Source: Amoebidium appalachense
Taxonomy: Eukaryota; Ichthyosporea
Direction of reading: 5' to 3'
Assembly: GCA_963693365.1 (NCBI GenBank)
Contig: CAVNZM010000018.1
Span: 1,860,001-1,924,000 of the forward strand
DNA length: 64,000 nucleotides
In this document: piece after piece, positions 25,658-38,287 of the stretch
How positions within the stretch are numbered: the first letter of the stretch is position 1
Layout: each line of letters begins with the position of its first letter
Notes under the pieces: generated by a model
Database searches by the model: none
What the model was told of the DNA's origin: nothing
Seen by the model: the letters and a program-made list of their open reading frames with translations, nothing else
Program-made: the position numbers and the translations under genes

Positions 25658-26573
25658 GGCGTGGTTCGTGTCGCCTTTTCTGTTTTGGTAGGTGTTTACG
25701 GACGGCAAACCCCCCCTTTCTTTTTTTTTTGCCCTTCACGGTTTTGTGGTCTTTTTCTTCTTTATTACCCTCTTGTCACTTCTGCTTTTAGAATCTGGAA
25801 AAGCAAAATGAAATGAATTTGAAAGAGGGGACGGTGACACGAGAAGGGGATTGTGGAAAGTGAGAGGGGAGAAGAGAGGGGATGTTGTGGGGAGGAGGGA
25901 GATTGGTTGTGTGGCGGTTAACAAAAAACTTTGAAAAGGGGGGAAGAGGTTATGTCAAAGCAATGGAATCCAGGTGAAGGAGTAACACCGCAGTGATGCA
26001 TGTAAACCTCCCCCCTCTTAAAGGGGGGGGGGGGGGGGGGGGGGGAAGAAAAGAAAAGAAAGAAAGAAAGAAAGAAAGAAAGATCGACGATATGTCACAC
26101 ATAATCTTGCATTTTACACGGCAAAGACCCAGATAACAAACTGGCTAAACCATTTGGTTTAAATTTTAAATCTATGAGGTAGAGATATGGCTGAAAGACT
26201 GAAACAGAGACATCCAGCCACTTCAGCGGTACTAATAGAAAAGGTCAAAGTGGGATAACTCTGTAGTGAGGATAGCTTGATAATTGGGATACCGCGAAAT
26301 TTGAAAGCATATTAATCGAAAACCAACCCCCCCACCAAACACGTGGCGTCTAACAGGTGATTCCGATTAATCGGATCGGCAGGAGATCGGCAGGTTTTGA
26401 TTGGTTACCCGGTGACTATGATCTTCACGATTATAGTGTATTTTATGGATATCACATTGGTATTTGGATAGTCTGACTCTGGATATACGAAAAACGTGAA
26501 AATGTGCATCTTTGCTTTCTTTCTTTATTTATTTCTTTCTTTCTTTCTTTCTTTCTTTTTCTTTTCTTTTTTT

Positions 26574-26604
<31 letters not shown>

Positions 26605-27270
26605 GGGGGAGGTCCAGAGAGATTCTATAAGAGTGAAGCTGTGGGTGAGTGGATCAACTATTTGTCGTCATTGCTGAGGGACACTAAAATCTAAAGATTT
26701 GATTTGATTGGTGGTTGTACCATTATTTTGTTAAAAATGGCCGTGGAATGGAGGGTTTGATGACAACCACGACAAGAGGCGATGGTGAATGCTGTTATAT
26801 TGCACGTGTAAAGCAAGCAACAAAAAAAAAAGACCAACATAATTTTGTATTTCGATGTTTTTTTTCTTACACGATCATGGGCACGAGAATTAATTAATTA
26901 AAACATAAAAAATGAAAATTCGTGATTAGTGTTGTTGTCCATTCGGGGCGGAGAGGCTGTTCTCATAGATAGGCATAGGTGTCGTGGGAGTGTGTGGAGG
27001 TAATGTTAGCTAGATCGATTGTACATCTGTTCTTTTCAGTGCTATAACATGTTACAGTACAAGTGTGTAAAAATTTCGAGTGTTTTTCAAACCTGGTAAA
27101 AGCAACCAAGTGTGTCGGGTATACATAAAGGTGGCTTGGCCATAATTGGAGGGAAAGGGGCCGGAATGTTTTGCAACAACAACAACAACAGCCAAAATAA
27201 AAAAAAAAAAAAAAAAAAGGGGGAGATGTATTGCGGAGGTCTAACGACGAGAACAAAAGATTTTCATGGT

Positions 27271-27366
<96 letters not shown>

Positions 27367-29853
27367 CCGTGCGTGCATGCGCATGTGCATGTGCATGTGC
27401 ATGTGCATGTGCATGGGTGAGTGTGTGCATGGGGATGGCAGAGTTTATGTGCACCTGTGTCAACGTGTCTGTGCATAAGTATGTGTGTTTGCGTAAAATT
27501 TATAAACTTTAAGAGACAGGAGACTAGGTATGTTGGGAATGTGTCGATCTTCATCATATTAACTGGCCCCAAGCGTGCATTGTCGCCAATGTGTTGCACA
27601 AAAAGAGTGCAGGCGCACACAGTTATATAGTATTACGCACGTGTGCAGATGAGCTTCTGCTGCGTCATCGCTGAGGGGGGGGGGGGGGGGGGGGGGGGAT
27701 GACTAAAGTTCTTGACGACCGCAAGCCCTGTTACATAGATGTATAACAGATAATCATACAAACGAATCACTTCAGTAAAAATGAAACGTAACTGCTGTCA
27801 CTAAATGGGTCAAAAAAAAAATTTTATAAAACAATTAAAAAAAAAAGTAGGAATATACTGTTATCATAACTGTAACGACTCTGTCGGCATTAACTTTTTT
27901 CTCCAAGGAATGGAATAATGGAACATTATTTTTGAATTTTGCAGTACTAGATTAAATTAACTGTCTTTTTGGCCTTAAACAGTCAACTTGGTACACATGT
28001 CCCACCAAGGGGTGACCAAAACTGCGTTTACAACCTCTAAAATACCCTCAAGGTTTCAAAAATATCACCCAACTTCTTCTGCATGGTAAGGTACATTTCC
28101 GACCATGGTGTGTGCATGGTGTGCATGGTAGGGATGCTTCATAGGAAAGTGTCCGGAAATACCATTCAGCCGATAGGAAAATACAAGATTTACTAAAAAG
28201 AAATACCATCCAAATTTCGTGAATGTTCGGCCCTGGGCCCGGACTCCCACCCCGCTGTTGACGCCTTTATGTAGCCATGGGTACGGTTACGGCTCCGTGG
28301 TTACACAGAACATGAAGTTGAAGGGGCCAAAAGATTATCATGGGTGTCAGGAAAAGAACTTCAATACTGTCACACTGGTGCAAAATGTGCGTTCGCCTGT
28401 AAACACACACGTGTTTATGTGTGTGTGTGCACATATGTGTGTGTGTGTGTGTGTGCATAATAAATCTTTAAAAGGCTAGAGTTGTCTGCTCTGACAAAGT
28501 TGTGTTTTTTTCAATTCTCAAAGAGCTAGATTGACTGGGTAACCATTTCATATTGTACAGAACTGTAGCTTAATTAAGGGCCTTAAAAGGGGGATGAAGA
28601 AACGTTTGAAGGGAACAAATACCTAGGCATTTCAGCCCGGCTGCCCGTACTTTGTCCAACAAGGCTGCCCCAAATCTACAGGGGTAGCATAGTAAATGTA
28701 CTCACATGGTGTGAACTGAAAGCTGTATTATAAGAATTTAATATGGGAATGAGTCGCTATGTTCACATCAACAAAAGTTGCCAAAAAGAAAGAAAGAAAG
28801 AAAGAAAGATAACCCTTTTGCGCTTATTGCTCACCTGCTTCAGATATTCATGTGGCCTATTCCCTTCACCCGCCTCTAGGGCTCCTCCGGCCTGCCCTGA
28901 CCTTCAATCTGAGAGTTTCGTGTACGGAGCTCCCTCAACGTTGACCCCTTTTCCACAGAAAGTGTACAGGCAAACATTTCCTTCAATGACATGTAGCACT
29001 AACCTCGGCAAAGAACATCTGAACTGCCGGCACTATCACCGCCACTCACTTACGTCTGGCATCTGCTTAACTTGGAATGCATTGTGACGCTCACACACAA
29101 AAAACCACACACAGTACACACACACACACTTTCTTTCTCTCTCTCAACCCTCCCCCCCCCCCCCCCTCCCCCCCCCCCCCCCCCCCCAGCCTCTCTCTCT
29201 CTCTCCCTCTCTCTCTCCTTCTCTCCGGACCTTCCTCCCCCTCTCCTTCCCTCCCTCCCTCCCCTTCTCCCTCCCCTTCCCTCCCATCTCCCCCCTTCCC
29301 CTCCCCTCCCCCCTCTCTCCCTCCCTCCCCCCAATCCTCGCCCTCTCACTCTCCCTCCCCCTCTCCCTCTACCTCTCCCCTCCCCCCCCCCCCCCCCCTC
29401 TCCCCCTCCTCTCTCCCTCTCCCTCTCCCTCTCTCGCACACATGTACACTCTCTCTCCCTCTCTTCCCCCCTCTATCTCTTTCAAACTGCACATTCATTC
29501 AAAGCGTCTTGCTCGAACATCAACTAATAGCAAACAACTTAGTAAGGAGAAAGGCAGACATTTACACACTCGCACAAGCAGGCACATGCGCATGCATGCA
29601 CTTGCGCACGTACGCAGGCACGCAGGTGTACATATGCATGCACTGACACACACACACACAAACCCGTTCACAGAGGCACACAGTGTACACATACACTGAC
29701 ATAGTATATTGATATCATTAATATGCTCAAGGCACGCACCACAGCTACTACTGGTGTCTACACTCCCCCCCCCCCCCCCCCCCCCCCCCCCTTCGAGATC
29801 TCCAGAAGCCCCCCGTGTACTCAAACCCAGGCCCTGTCAGGGCCTTCCCTAGC

Positions 29854-29885
<32 letters not shown>

Positions 29886-30079
29886 CCCGGGGCCACCCAC
29901 CGTTGCCTCTCGTTTCCTCCCCATCTCCTCCCCCCCCCCCCCCCTCCCCCCCTCCCCCCCCCCCTGTCTCTCAGTTTAGCGCACAGTTTGGCACATACCC
30001 GTGATAATGCATGCATGTGTAAAAACAATACGTACAGGCCCATACACATACACACCGTGACATAAACACACACACGCAC

Positions 30080-30124
<45 letters not shown>

Positions 30125-30656
30125 AACACACAGCCTGTCACGTACATAACCAGCATGGCATGATACAGTTGGGCACATTCTTGCATCCGTTTCAAAAACA
30201 TGATGTGTACACGCACAAACGCTATGTATTGGGGGCACGATGCAATACGCACACGCGCGCGCGCGCGCGCGTCTCACACAACACATACACGCACACATGA
30301 AAACAAAGAAGACAAAATCGGTGCACCAGTCAAAACTTATATAAGAACAAAGGATTTGTTGTGTGGGGGCAAGGGAGGGACACTGCAGCTGTGACGTGGT
30401 TATGGTGGTGGTGGTGGACCACTGGTGGTGGCAGCTTTTTTTTGCCATTTCTTTTTTTTGGGGGGGGGGGGGAGCGGGGGGGGGAAGGGGGGGCCCAGGA
30501 AGGGGGGATTTTACAAAAAATGAGTCAAATACCAAGAAATACCTAGGGGACTAGGTTGGACTGGGGCAACCCCGCAGCAATAAAAGAAAAAAAGACACAA
30601 ATTTTCAACATGTGCCGGCCTCTGTTCATACCCCCATAGGCTGGGGTTAACCCTAG

Positions 30657-30699
<43 letters not shown>

Positions 30700-31849
30700 C
30701 CTCCGGATCCCCCCTCCCCCCCCCCTACCTCCCTCCCCTCCCCCCCCCCCCCCCCCCCCCCCGTGTCCCTCCTCCCGGGGCACACTCCAACTTCTCTTTC
30801 CCCCCCGAGCTCCCCCATGATCATAATTATATCATCCGGCCATCGCTGCCCGCCTGCCACATGCCCCACAGGTCACGTGCACACACCGTGGCACACTCGG
30901 ACACACACACAGCATTGCGCGTACGCACACATGTACACATGCGCACCGTCACAGCAGTACGTACATGTCGCACACATAGGCGTGCAGAGATACGGACACC
31001 TACACAATCCAGCGAGGCCACACACTGAGATCTGGACGCACGTGTACACACGCGCACACGCACACACACACACTGCAATTGTAACGCACGCACGCGTTAG
31101 GCACTAGCAGCCAGACACATATGTACACACTTCGACGAACACTCTCTACGCATGACACACAAAGTACTGTCACCACGCTAACAAAATCTCTTCATGTACA
31201 TAGTAGTTGGGGGGGAGGAAGCTTAAGGAAGGGGCCCAGAGGAGGGGGGGGGGAGGGGGACATCCACGATCTCCGAGCTCGAGTAACTGTGTAGTAGGGT
31301 TTAAAATTTTGATCTGGTTTTCTGATTTTCACATTTATTTTGGGGTTTTCATCTCCCGTACATGACATTCATGTGACTTCATACATAGATTTAATGCACC
31401 AAATATAAACACCCACACCCACACTGCGGCAACCTTCGACAAAATTCTAAATTTCAGTTCTCAATCTCTCATGATCATGAGCCATTCCCTAAGTGTTCAA
31501 ACAAAGTTCTAGATTGACCGATTCACTTTGCTGGCATTACCCACAGAGCTAATTTGCTAAATGCATATGTACGTCATTCACCACAACATGGGAAAAGAAT
31601 TAACCATCAACATATCAATCAATCGCCAGGCACCCCCAAAAAAAACTTAACCCATTCACACTTTCCCCATCAATCCTTGTGCATTTGTGTGTTTGTGTGT
31701 GTATGTGTATGCGCATCCGTGCATGGGTGCCTGTGTGTTGTTTGTGTGTGTGTGTGTGTAGCTATAATACTGTTACCATATTCCCACTTTTTTTTCTGTT
31801 TTATAAAACTTTTTTGTATTTATTTTCCTGAACACGTTCTTCAAATCCA
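25658..31849. other. Intergenic; no clear gene
   Basis: It holds a T-then-G composite (26560-26610), a 90-bp TG tract (27272-27362) with (GTGCAT)n beside it, CT-rich and C-rich stretches (29130-29450, 29760-29980), CA tracts and a short A/T-rich block (27720-28000). The frame ending at 26694 could be a small terminal exon (see separate entry). Nothing else looks coding. Confidence 0.5.
26612..26694 (+). other. Possible terminal exon, unassigned
   Basis: After a T tract and a G run ending in AG, the frame reads PERFYKSEAVGEWINYLSSL, then LRDTKI and TAA. Composition is protein-like, but no partner exon was found and no family is recognised. Confidence 0.2.
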
Positions 31850-32396
31850 CTAATCTTTTAATCCAAGAAACACCAACCCCGGTAAATCTAGCCCCAAACT
31901 TCCCCTCCCCCCTCGCCCTCCGTTTCCTTCGCTCCCTTCAAACTCCACGCACTCCTTCTCACAGGGGGGGGTCGAATCCAAATTTCCATTGCACCAATCC
32001 ATCCCCCCGCTCTCCGTAGACCACCCGCTAAACGTACTTTCATTGCTCCAAACGCTCTCAGCCCCCATCGACCTCCTCTTCCTCTCCCTCTCCGCCCGTT
32101 CAAACTCCAACAACTGACCCATAAACCCCAAATTCGGAGCAATGTTCTGTCTCACGCCCTTTAACCTATCGTACGCCGCAGCGAGGGTTAACCACTCCGT
32201 ACGCATGAGGTATGCGAGAGTAACCGCGGCGCTCCGGCTGATTCCGCCCACGCAGTGAATGAGTACGCATCCCCCTTGAGCGTGCGCAGAGTCGATGAAC
32301 TCGAAGCAGGCTTCGAGAATGGGTTGGAGATCTTGACTCGTCGTGTCGACAAGGGGAATGTTCTGGAAAATGGAAGGAGGGAGAGAGGGGTAGTGT

Positions 32397-32471
<75 letters not shown>

Positions 32472-32847
32472 GGGGGGAGGGGGGGGAGGGGGAGGTGGAG
32501 GAAATGTTAGTAACCAAATAAGAAAAAAAAGAGGGAATATGTTGGGGTTGTGTTGGGCAAATGGGGGGACGGAACCACGGAAGGGGTTTTGCATGCAACT
32601 AACTAAAACAATCACAGCCTTTGGCAACAGAAGCAGGAGAGGGAAGGGGGGAGGGAAGGAGGAAACGAGAAAAGCAAGCGTGGGAGGGAGGGTGAAAGAG
32701 AGTGAGAGCCGAAGGGGAGGGGGATGAGTTACTAAGCACAAAAAACACAAAAAACACATTCAGGACGGGCGACACAATGCAAATATTGAAAAAGTGCACA
32801 CACAAGGAGCATGCATTATAAACAGAGCACATCCACAAAAGTGCGAA

Positions 32848-32878
<31 letters not shown>

Positions 32879-33578
32879 GAATGCGTCATAAAGTACGAAG
32901 TACACAAGAACAACGGATAACACGATGCAGAATGCAAGCCATACATAAAGAGTATGCATAATAAGCAGAGCCCATCCTCAGGGGGGCCCACGTCATCCAC
33001 AGTACCCGAGTTTCGACCTATTCACCTCGTTAACGAAACCCAACTCAGATACTGTTTCACTTGAACATGGGTAGGTCACCCGTCTTGATCAGAGACGAGC
33101 AGGGTTGCTTATGCAGGCAAGGGCAGTGGGAAAGGCCGGGGGGTTAAGGTTGCAGCAGTCAGCAGAAGCAAGAAAAATATAGACAGGAACTCAGGAGACG
33201 GGGCTTCTGGGAAGCTCCCCCGTCACTACCTAAGTCGATACTTCCCTGGCTAACATACTACATCAGCTGAAAAGAATTAAGTCCCGAAGGCTGCAGAATT
33301 CGCAATCAGAGGGGAAAATATGAGATTTGACCCACGCCGCAGGGTAGTAACACGCTTACTAGGACGGAACTTTAATGTCTTCGAACGGAAAGCTATGCCC
33401 CCGGATGTCAGCCGGAAATATGGTATCACCCATGGCTTTGGGCTTGAAAAAAGCCAAACCGATAGTCCGAGTTATGTTACGCCGGCGGGTAACATGCCGC
33501 ATGGGTTCCAACGGAGCTGTCGCCAACAGAGCGGTGTGTGCATGCGTGCGCGTAATTTGGGGGGGGGGGGGGGGGGGG

Positions 33579-33623
<45 letters not shown>

Positions 33624-34519
33624 AGGGAGGGAGGGCGGGAGGGAGGGAGAGGGAGAGAGGAAGAGAGAAAAGGGGATGACGAGGAGAGGGGGGAGGGAGG
33701 GGCATTCCAACCTTATAGACGATATTCTGGTCACACCACGTGTTTGTGCATCCCACAGCCACATTGAGCACGTGCGTGATGCCGCATTCCTTGAGTGTCG
33801 ACCAACAATTAGAGTTTTTCTGGTTGCCTAGGAAGAGGTATGGAAGTACTTGCGTGGGTCGGCATGCAAATGTTTCCTGTTTTGGAAGGGAGGTTTTAGA
33901 AAAGAAAAGAGAAAAAGAAAGACGCGGGTGGGTGGGTGGGGAAGCGGCTAGGAAAAGGTGGTGTGGGTGGGTGAGTGGGTTGGGGGATATGGGGGGAAGG
34001 GGGAAGGTACTAGAACAAAGATGTGTAGCGAGGGGGGGGGGAGGGGGGGGGGAGCTGTATGCATGAGGGTTGGAATTATCGAGACATCCAGAAGAGGACA
34101 CAAACACCATGAATGCAAGCATAGAGCATGAGAAACAAGCAAGCAACGACACACACTTTGAAGCGCGAAGACATGCCAAAAGGTAGATGCGTTTTTAAAA
34201 GTAGCAAGAACATTGTGTCATCGCATTGGAGGTGGGGGGAGGGGACTGGGCTGCTTACTGGTTGCATAGAACTGTCGGATACGACGGGGGTGCAGGATGC
34301 GGTTGAGGGCTGGGGGGTGTCTGATGATGCTTCGCAATGTTCCGGGAAAGATGCGTGGAAAGCTGAAAACCCGCCTGATGCGGATAGATAGAGGAGGATT
34401 AGGGTGGGTGCGAAAGAAAAAAAAAGTCTTCAAATGGTGTGCTCATAAGTGAGTCTGCAGAGTCAATATTTCTAGTTTTTCTGTTCTTTTTCCTTTTTTT
34501 TTTTTTTCTTTTTCTTTTT

Positions 34520-34550
<31 letters not shown>

Positions 34551-35113
34551 GGGGGGAGGGGGGGGGGGGGGTCCATGTATAAGCGGCATTCATAAAACAG
34601 CCCAGCAGCTTAAACAAAAAAATGTCTGTGTGTATGTGTATGTGTATGTGTGTATGTGTGAACTGTGTGTATGTGTGTGCAAGCACATGCCATTATCTAG
34701 TAGGCGCTCGGAAAACTAAACGACCATTGGTGTATGCACACCAAGACACACAAGGGCAGTGTGGTAGACACATGCGTGCGCAAACACGTGCATTATATGT
34801 TTGTGTTTGATGTATTAAGAGTATATCGTATTGTGTGGTTTGTGCCAGTGACTGTGCGAGTGTGTAGTAATGTGTGTGCAACACGTGTTTTTCAACGAAA
34901 GTGCACACAAACACCAACCCTCTTATCACCAGAGTGGGCATGATGCAGGGTAACAATCGAAAGGTACTTGGTGTCTTGTTTGCGTTGCGTGTGCTCTTAT
35001 AATGACTGAAAAGAAAATTCTACACAGACGTAAAGCCCGTCAGAGCAGCAACAAACACGAACACACTCGCACTCCATTTACATTTCTCACACAAGCACAC
35101 CCACACTAGCCAG

Positions 35114-35154
<41 letters not shown>

Positions 35155-35767
35155 ACCCCAAAAAAAAAAAAAAAAAAAAAAAAAAAAACAGGCAGATCTT
35201 ACCTTTCAGAACATAAACATTCGGGAAATCTTTTGCAAGAACAGCGAGAAGAACAGACACGGAGGACCCGTCCATCTCGGCTACCTGGTCAATTTCGTCA
35301 TACAGAATAACAGTGTCTGTCGTTCCATCCTTACAGATCCTTGTGAGAGAATCTGCTGCGAGAATCTTTTCTAATATGGCTGAACATTGGTTTGCGACGA
35401 TGCAACTTTTTTGTTTCGCGAATTTCAAAAGCCTTCTAAGAAGAATGCTTGGGCAGTTTACGTTATACGCTCCTTTGATGTGGCGTTCTGAAAAGGAAGT
35501 GTTTGCTCTACAGTCCAATATGAGCGGTTTTGGTGCATCACCCCGGTGATGTAACCTAACAACAACATCCTTGGGCTCGATGTATGACTCTGCTCTAATT
35601 ACTGAGCTCGAGCAACTTGTGCTGTCTCGCGTGCAAAACGAGAGAGACGTGAGTCCGCGTCCCCCTGAAACCACCCCACACGAAGGGGCTGGGCCCCCTA
35701 TTTTCAGCCCCAAACCCGAGAACATGGCTGTACTTCCCTCCACACAAGGGATGACTATCTTCAACAT
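31850..35767 (-). CDS. MAP-kinase phosphatase: rhodanese-like plus dual-specificity phosphatase domains, four exons
   Basis: Exons 35767-35203, 34374-34259, 33876-33712 and 32362-31850 (stop TAG) join in phase into 452 residues. An in-frame stop codon (TAA) directly precedes the start ATG. Residues about 60-188 are a Cdc25/rhodanese-like domain (LILDCRANTSFSERHIKGAY, then a basic LLRRLLKFAKQK that corresponds to the kinase-docking region). Exon 2 begins GGFSAFHASFPEHCE, a hallmark of MKP family linkers. Residues about 230-380 are the phosphatase domain: VLPYLFLGNQ, general acid Asp288 in IPLVDTT, and the catalytic loop HCVGGISRS with Cys319 and Arg325. It should dephosphorylate Thr/Tyr in MAP-kinase activation loops. 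Family members usually read Ala where this one has the second Gly of the loop. The C-terminal 70 residues are Gly/Glu-rich and poorly conserved. A reversed CCAAT motif lies about 220 bp upstream. Confidence 0.92.
32411..32469. repeat. Uninterrupted run of 59 G
   Basis: Preceded by a (GT)n tract, within intron 3 of the phosphatase gene. On the transcribed sense this is a C run. Confidence 0.95.
32735..33125 (-). repeat. Dispersed repeat family R, reversed, tandem fragment plus near full-length copy
   Basis: From right to left: 'gcaagcataag'-like 5' end near 33115, 'gatcaagacgggtgacc' (reversed at about 33070-33090), 'ggtcgaaactcgg', 'gaggatgggctctgcttatt' and 'tgacgcattcaa', followed by a C run (G run 32850-32876 on the plus strand). 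A second shorter copy lies to its left (about 32735-32848). Intron 3 of the phosphatase gene. Confidence 0.7.
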
Positions 35768-36967
35768 TTAACGGTAACTGAACAAAGTATCTCTCTGTAC
35801 GATATATGAATATATGGTGCAGGTACGTACTTGTTAGAACATAGCAAGAAGGGAAAACGTAAAAACTAAAAACCTCGTCACGGTACACACACGAACGAAC
35901 GAAGGTGCGAACGAAGCCGGAATGAGCCTAAGCACCGGCAATATATATGGAGCCGGCGTCGAGAACGTTTGCGTGATAAAAAATAGTTTCGATTGGCTTA
36001 GAGGCTTCTTAAAGATGGTTAAGATGATTCTGCCAATGGAAAACAGCTGTCGCCTTGCTGATGCCAAGATGACGTAAAAATGTTATGTCCAGCACTGAGC
36101 TTTGCGCATGCCGAGATACTATGCATATATATGCTGAAGTACAAAGTGTAAAACGATATCTCTAACTGTTATGTTCTAGAATACCTTAAAAAACACTCTA
36201 ATAATAAACTGCTTGAAAAATAGCTGCACATGTCATTCATAGGGGCGTGTGCTCGTGGTTGGGGCAGGTCTACACACAGCTGTGCGCGTGATAAGGCCGA
36301 AGGGTCGGGCCGGCACAGTATCGCCGGATCTGAGTAGTGTAAATATTTCGAAGTCAAGAACATACCAAAGGAGTAAAAGCCTCTTGGGCCTGCTTTGCAC
36401 CTTTCAAAAAGTTGATAACTACGAATATAGCACCATTTTAACAATATAAATAAATAAATTGCTCTTATGTATAATTATGTCTGGCTATTCTCAAGTATCA
36501 CCTGTAACTTGGTCACAGATGAATCACCCAAGCCAAAGGTGATTGGCTAACTGTGGTACACACATTTTGACGTCAGCATGACACACGGCGAAACGCGCTG
36601 AGCCGAATCAATCCGCTTATCCAATCAACACGAGTTATGTGACTCATGTCTACTGGAAGAAAAGTGAGGATCCTCATAAGTTACAAAGGGCGTATATGAG
36701 TGAAATAAACCAAGGAAGAAATGATTTTCTACCAAATTATTATAAAGTTTCAGAAGTTAGACTATGTATACTTGGGTTGCTTACGTGGAAGGGGAATGAA
36801 TAGGCAGGCTCTAATGATAGCTGTTACTCTATATGCTCATGCAAATGCATGATCCGGAAACTCAGATCTGTCTGATTGCAAGGATTATTGGCGGATCTCA
36901 TTAGATGTGATATTATTCGATAACAATCATACAAAAAGTACTTCATTTCAATAAAAATGGCCTTTTT
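35768..36967. other. 5' flank of the phosphatase gene and pre-insertion sequence of the LINE
   Basis: Ordinary mixed sequence with few simple repeats. CCAAT-type motifs occur near 35990 and 36540, and a 'tgacgtca' CRE-like motif at about 36569. No open frame is convincing. Confidence 0.45.
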
Positions 36968-36977
36968 ATAGCCATTT
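36968..36977. repeat. Left target-site duplication of the LINE (atagccattt)
   Basis: Identical to 41816-41825. The two copies flank the element exactly, so both borders are fixed by sequence. Confidence 0.9.
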
Positions 36978-37102
36978 CAGTCGCACACATCGATTCAAAT
37001 GTCGCTCTTTATTATCTGCTAATAAATAGTATCCTTCGCGCATCCACCCCTAAACCAGGCCATCCGTGGCCCTAAGGGCCGGGGAACACCCCCATCCATG
37101 TC

Positions 37103-38287
37103 ATGGCACATGCCTATAATCGTTTCAGAACCTCTTTCAAAGTTCCATCTACACCCATCACACATGTGCGACCATTAAAACGTCCAGCAGATACACCTAC
37201 CACAGATGCACAACCAGAAAAACATCGCCTTAGACTAAGCGCAACACCTATTTACAATACACTACCCATTCAGAATAACACCACACCACTCCGTAGAAAC
37301 ACAATAACAACCATGCCGAAACTTTCGGTTGATACAGTACTGGCAGAACTTGCCCTCGTTAAGAAACAGCTAAATGAGCTGTTACCACTCAAGAACATGA
37401 TAGAAAAACTCCAAACAGAAAATACCCAACTCAAGCTCACCATTGATTCACTCACAGCCCAGCTAAACATTAGTGGATCGCAAAACCCCAAAACTCATGA
37501 GCAAACATCTCGCGACGGAGACATTTCCACCCCAACACAAAACAACACAGGACCGGAAGCACAGCTCCCGGCAGAGTTCCTAGAATATGCGAACTCTCGT
37601 AAAACACCCGAGCTCCGCCAAATTGCCAAGGAAACATATGCCAGCATTCTTGCAGGCAACGAGTACCGCCGCAACTCCCCTCCCAAACCGCCGGCTAAGG
37701 GGAACACCCAAGCAAACGGTAACATCAACATCCCACCCAAATACGAGAGGGTGTATTTCAAAGTCAAGCACGGCAGACGCCCACACAGGGCCATGTGGTC
37801 CATCTTCAAGGCTCTCGGCTTCCGGTGCTCTCGCATCCTTTGTCTGTCCTTCATTGGATACGATGTGCTGGAAGTAGCAGTACGGGGCGACTATAACCGT
37901 GCGTTCATCCGTGACGCGACAAAGGGGTGTGGAAGCTTCTTCACCCACCTCCCAAGCTACGACCCATGCGCGCCGGAAAACATTCAGAAAGCAGACAAAG
38001 AACGTAAAGTGTCTGCTAAGAATGCGTGCGCCACACGTTGTCGTGTACGCATCAGCAAGGCAAAAGAGTTCCTCGCAAAGTTGGAAAACGATGCTACGAG
38101 CGTGATAGACACGGACACGAAGGAACCAATGTTTTCTGGTGAGAAACTGCTCGAGCGCAAACGCCGATGCGAGATGGAAATCGAGCTCTTCTGCGAACTG
38201 TTCGCGCTGGCGGAAGGTCGTGCATACGACCCCGTAAGCGACAAGTGGGAACCAACCCCACAGGTGTCGGACCAAACCGATGCCTAA
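37103..38287 (+). CDS. LINE ORF1 protein
   Basis: 394 residues. The N-terminal 70 are basic and Thr/Pro-rich. Residues about 73-121 have a heptad-like Leu pattern (LALVKKQLNELLPLKNMIEK), suggesting a coiled coil for multimerisation. Residues about 213-265 (VYFKVKHGRRPHRAMWSIFK, ALGFRCSRILCLSFIGYDVL) form a compact basic/hydrophobic domain like those of other LINE first ORFs and may bind RNA. No CCHC zinc knuckle is visible. It presumably coats element RNA and helps deliver it to chromatin. It ends GATGCCTAA, where the ATG of ORF2 overlaps its stop. An out-of-frame ATG lies 5 nt upstream of its start. Confidence 0.9.
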   Translation: MAHAYNRFRTSFKVPSTPITHVRPLKRPADTPTTDAQPEKHRLRLSATPIYNTLPIQNNTTPLRRNTITTMPKLSVDTVLAELALVKKQLNELLPLKNMIEKLQTENTQLKLTIDSLTAQLNISGSQNPKTHEQTSRDGDISTPTQNNTGPEAQLPAEFLEYANSRKTPELRQIAKETYASILAGNEYRRNSPPKPPAKGNTQANGNINIPPKYERVYFKVKHGRRPHRAMWSIFKALGFRCSRILCLSFIGYDVLEVAVRGDYNRAFIRDATKGCGSFFTHLPSYDPCAPENIQKADKERKVSAKNACATRCRVRISKAKEFLAKLENDATSVIDTDTKEPMFSGEKLLERKRRCEMEIELFCELFALAEGRAYDPVSDKWEPTPQVSDQTDA

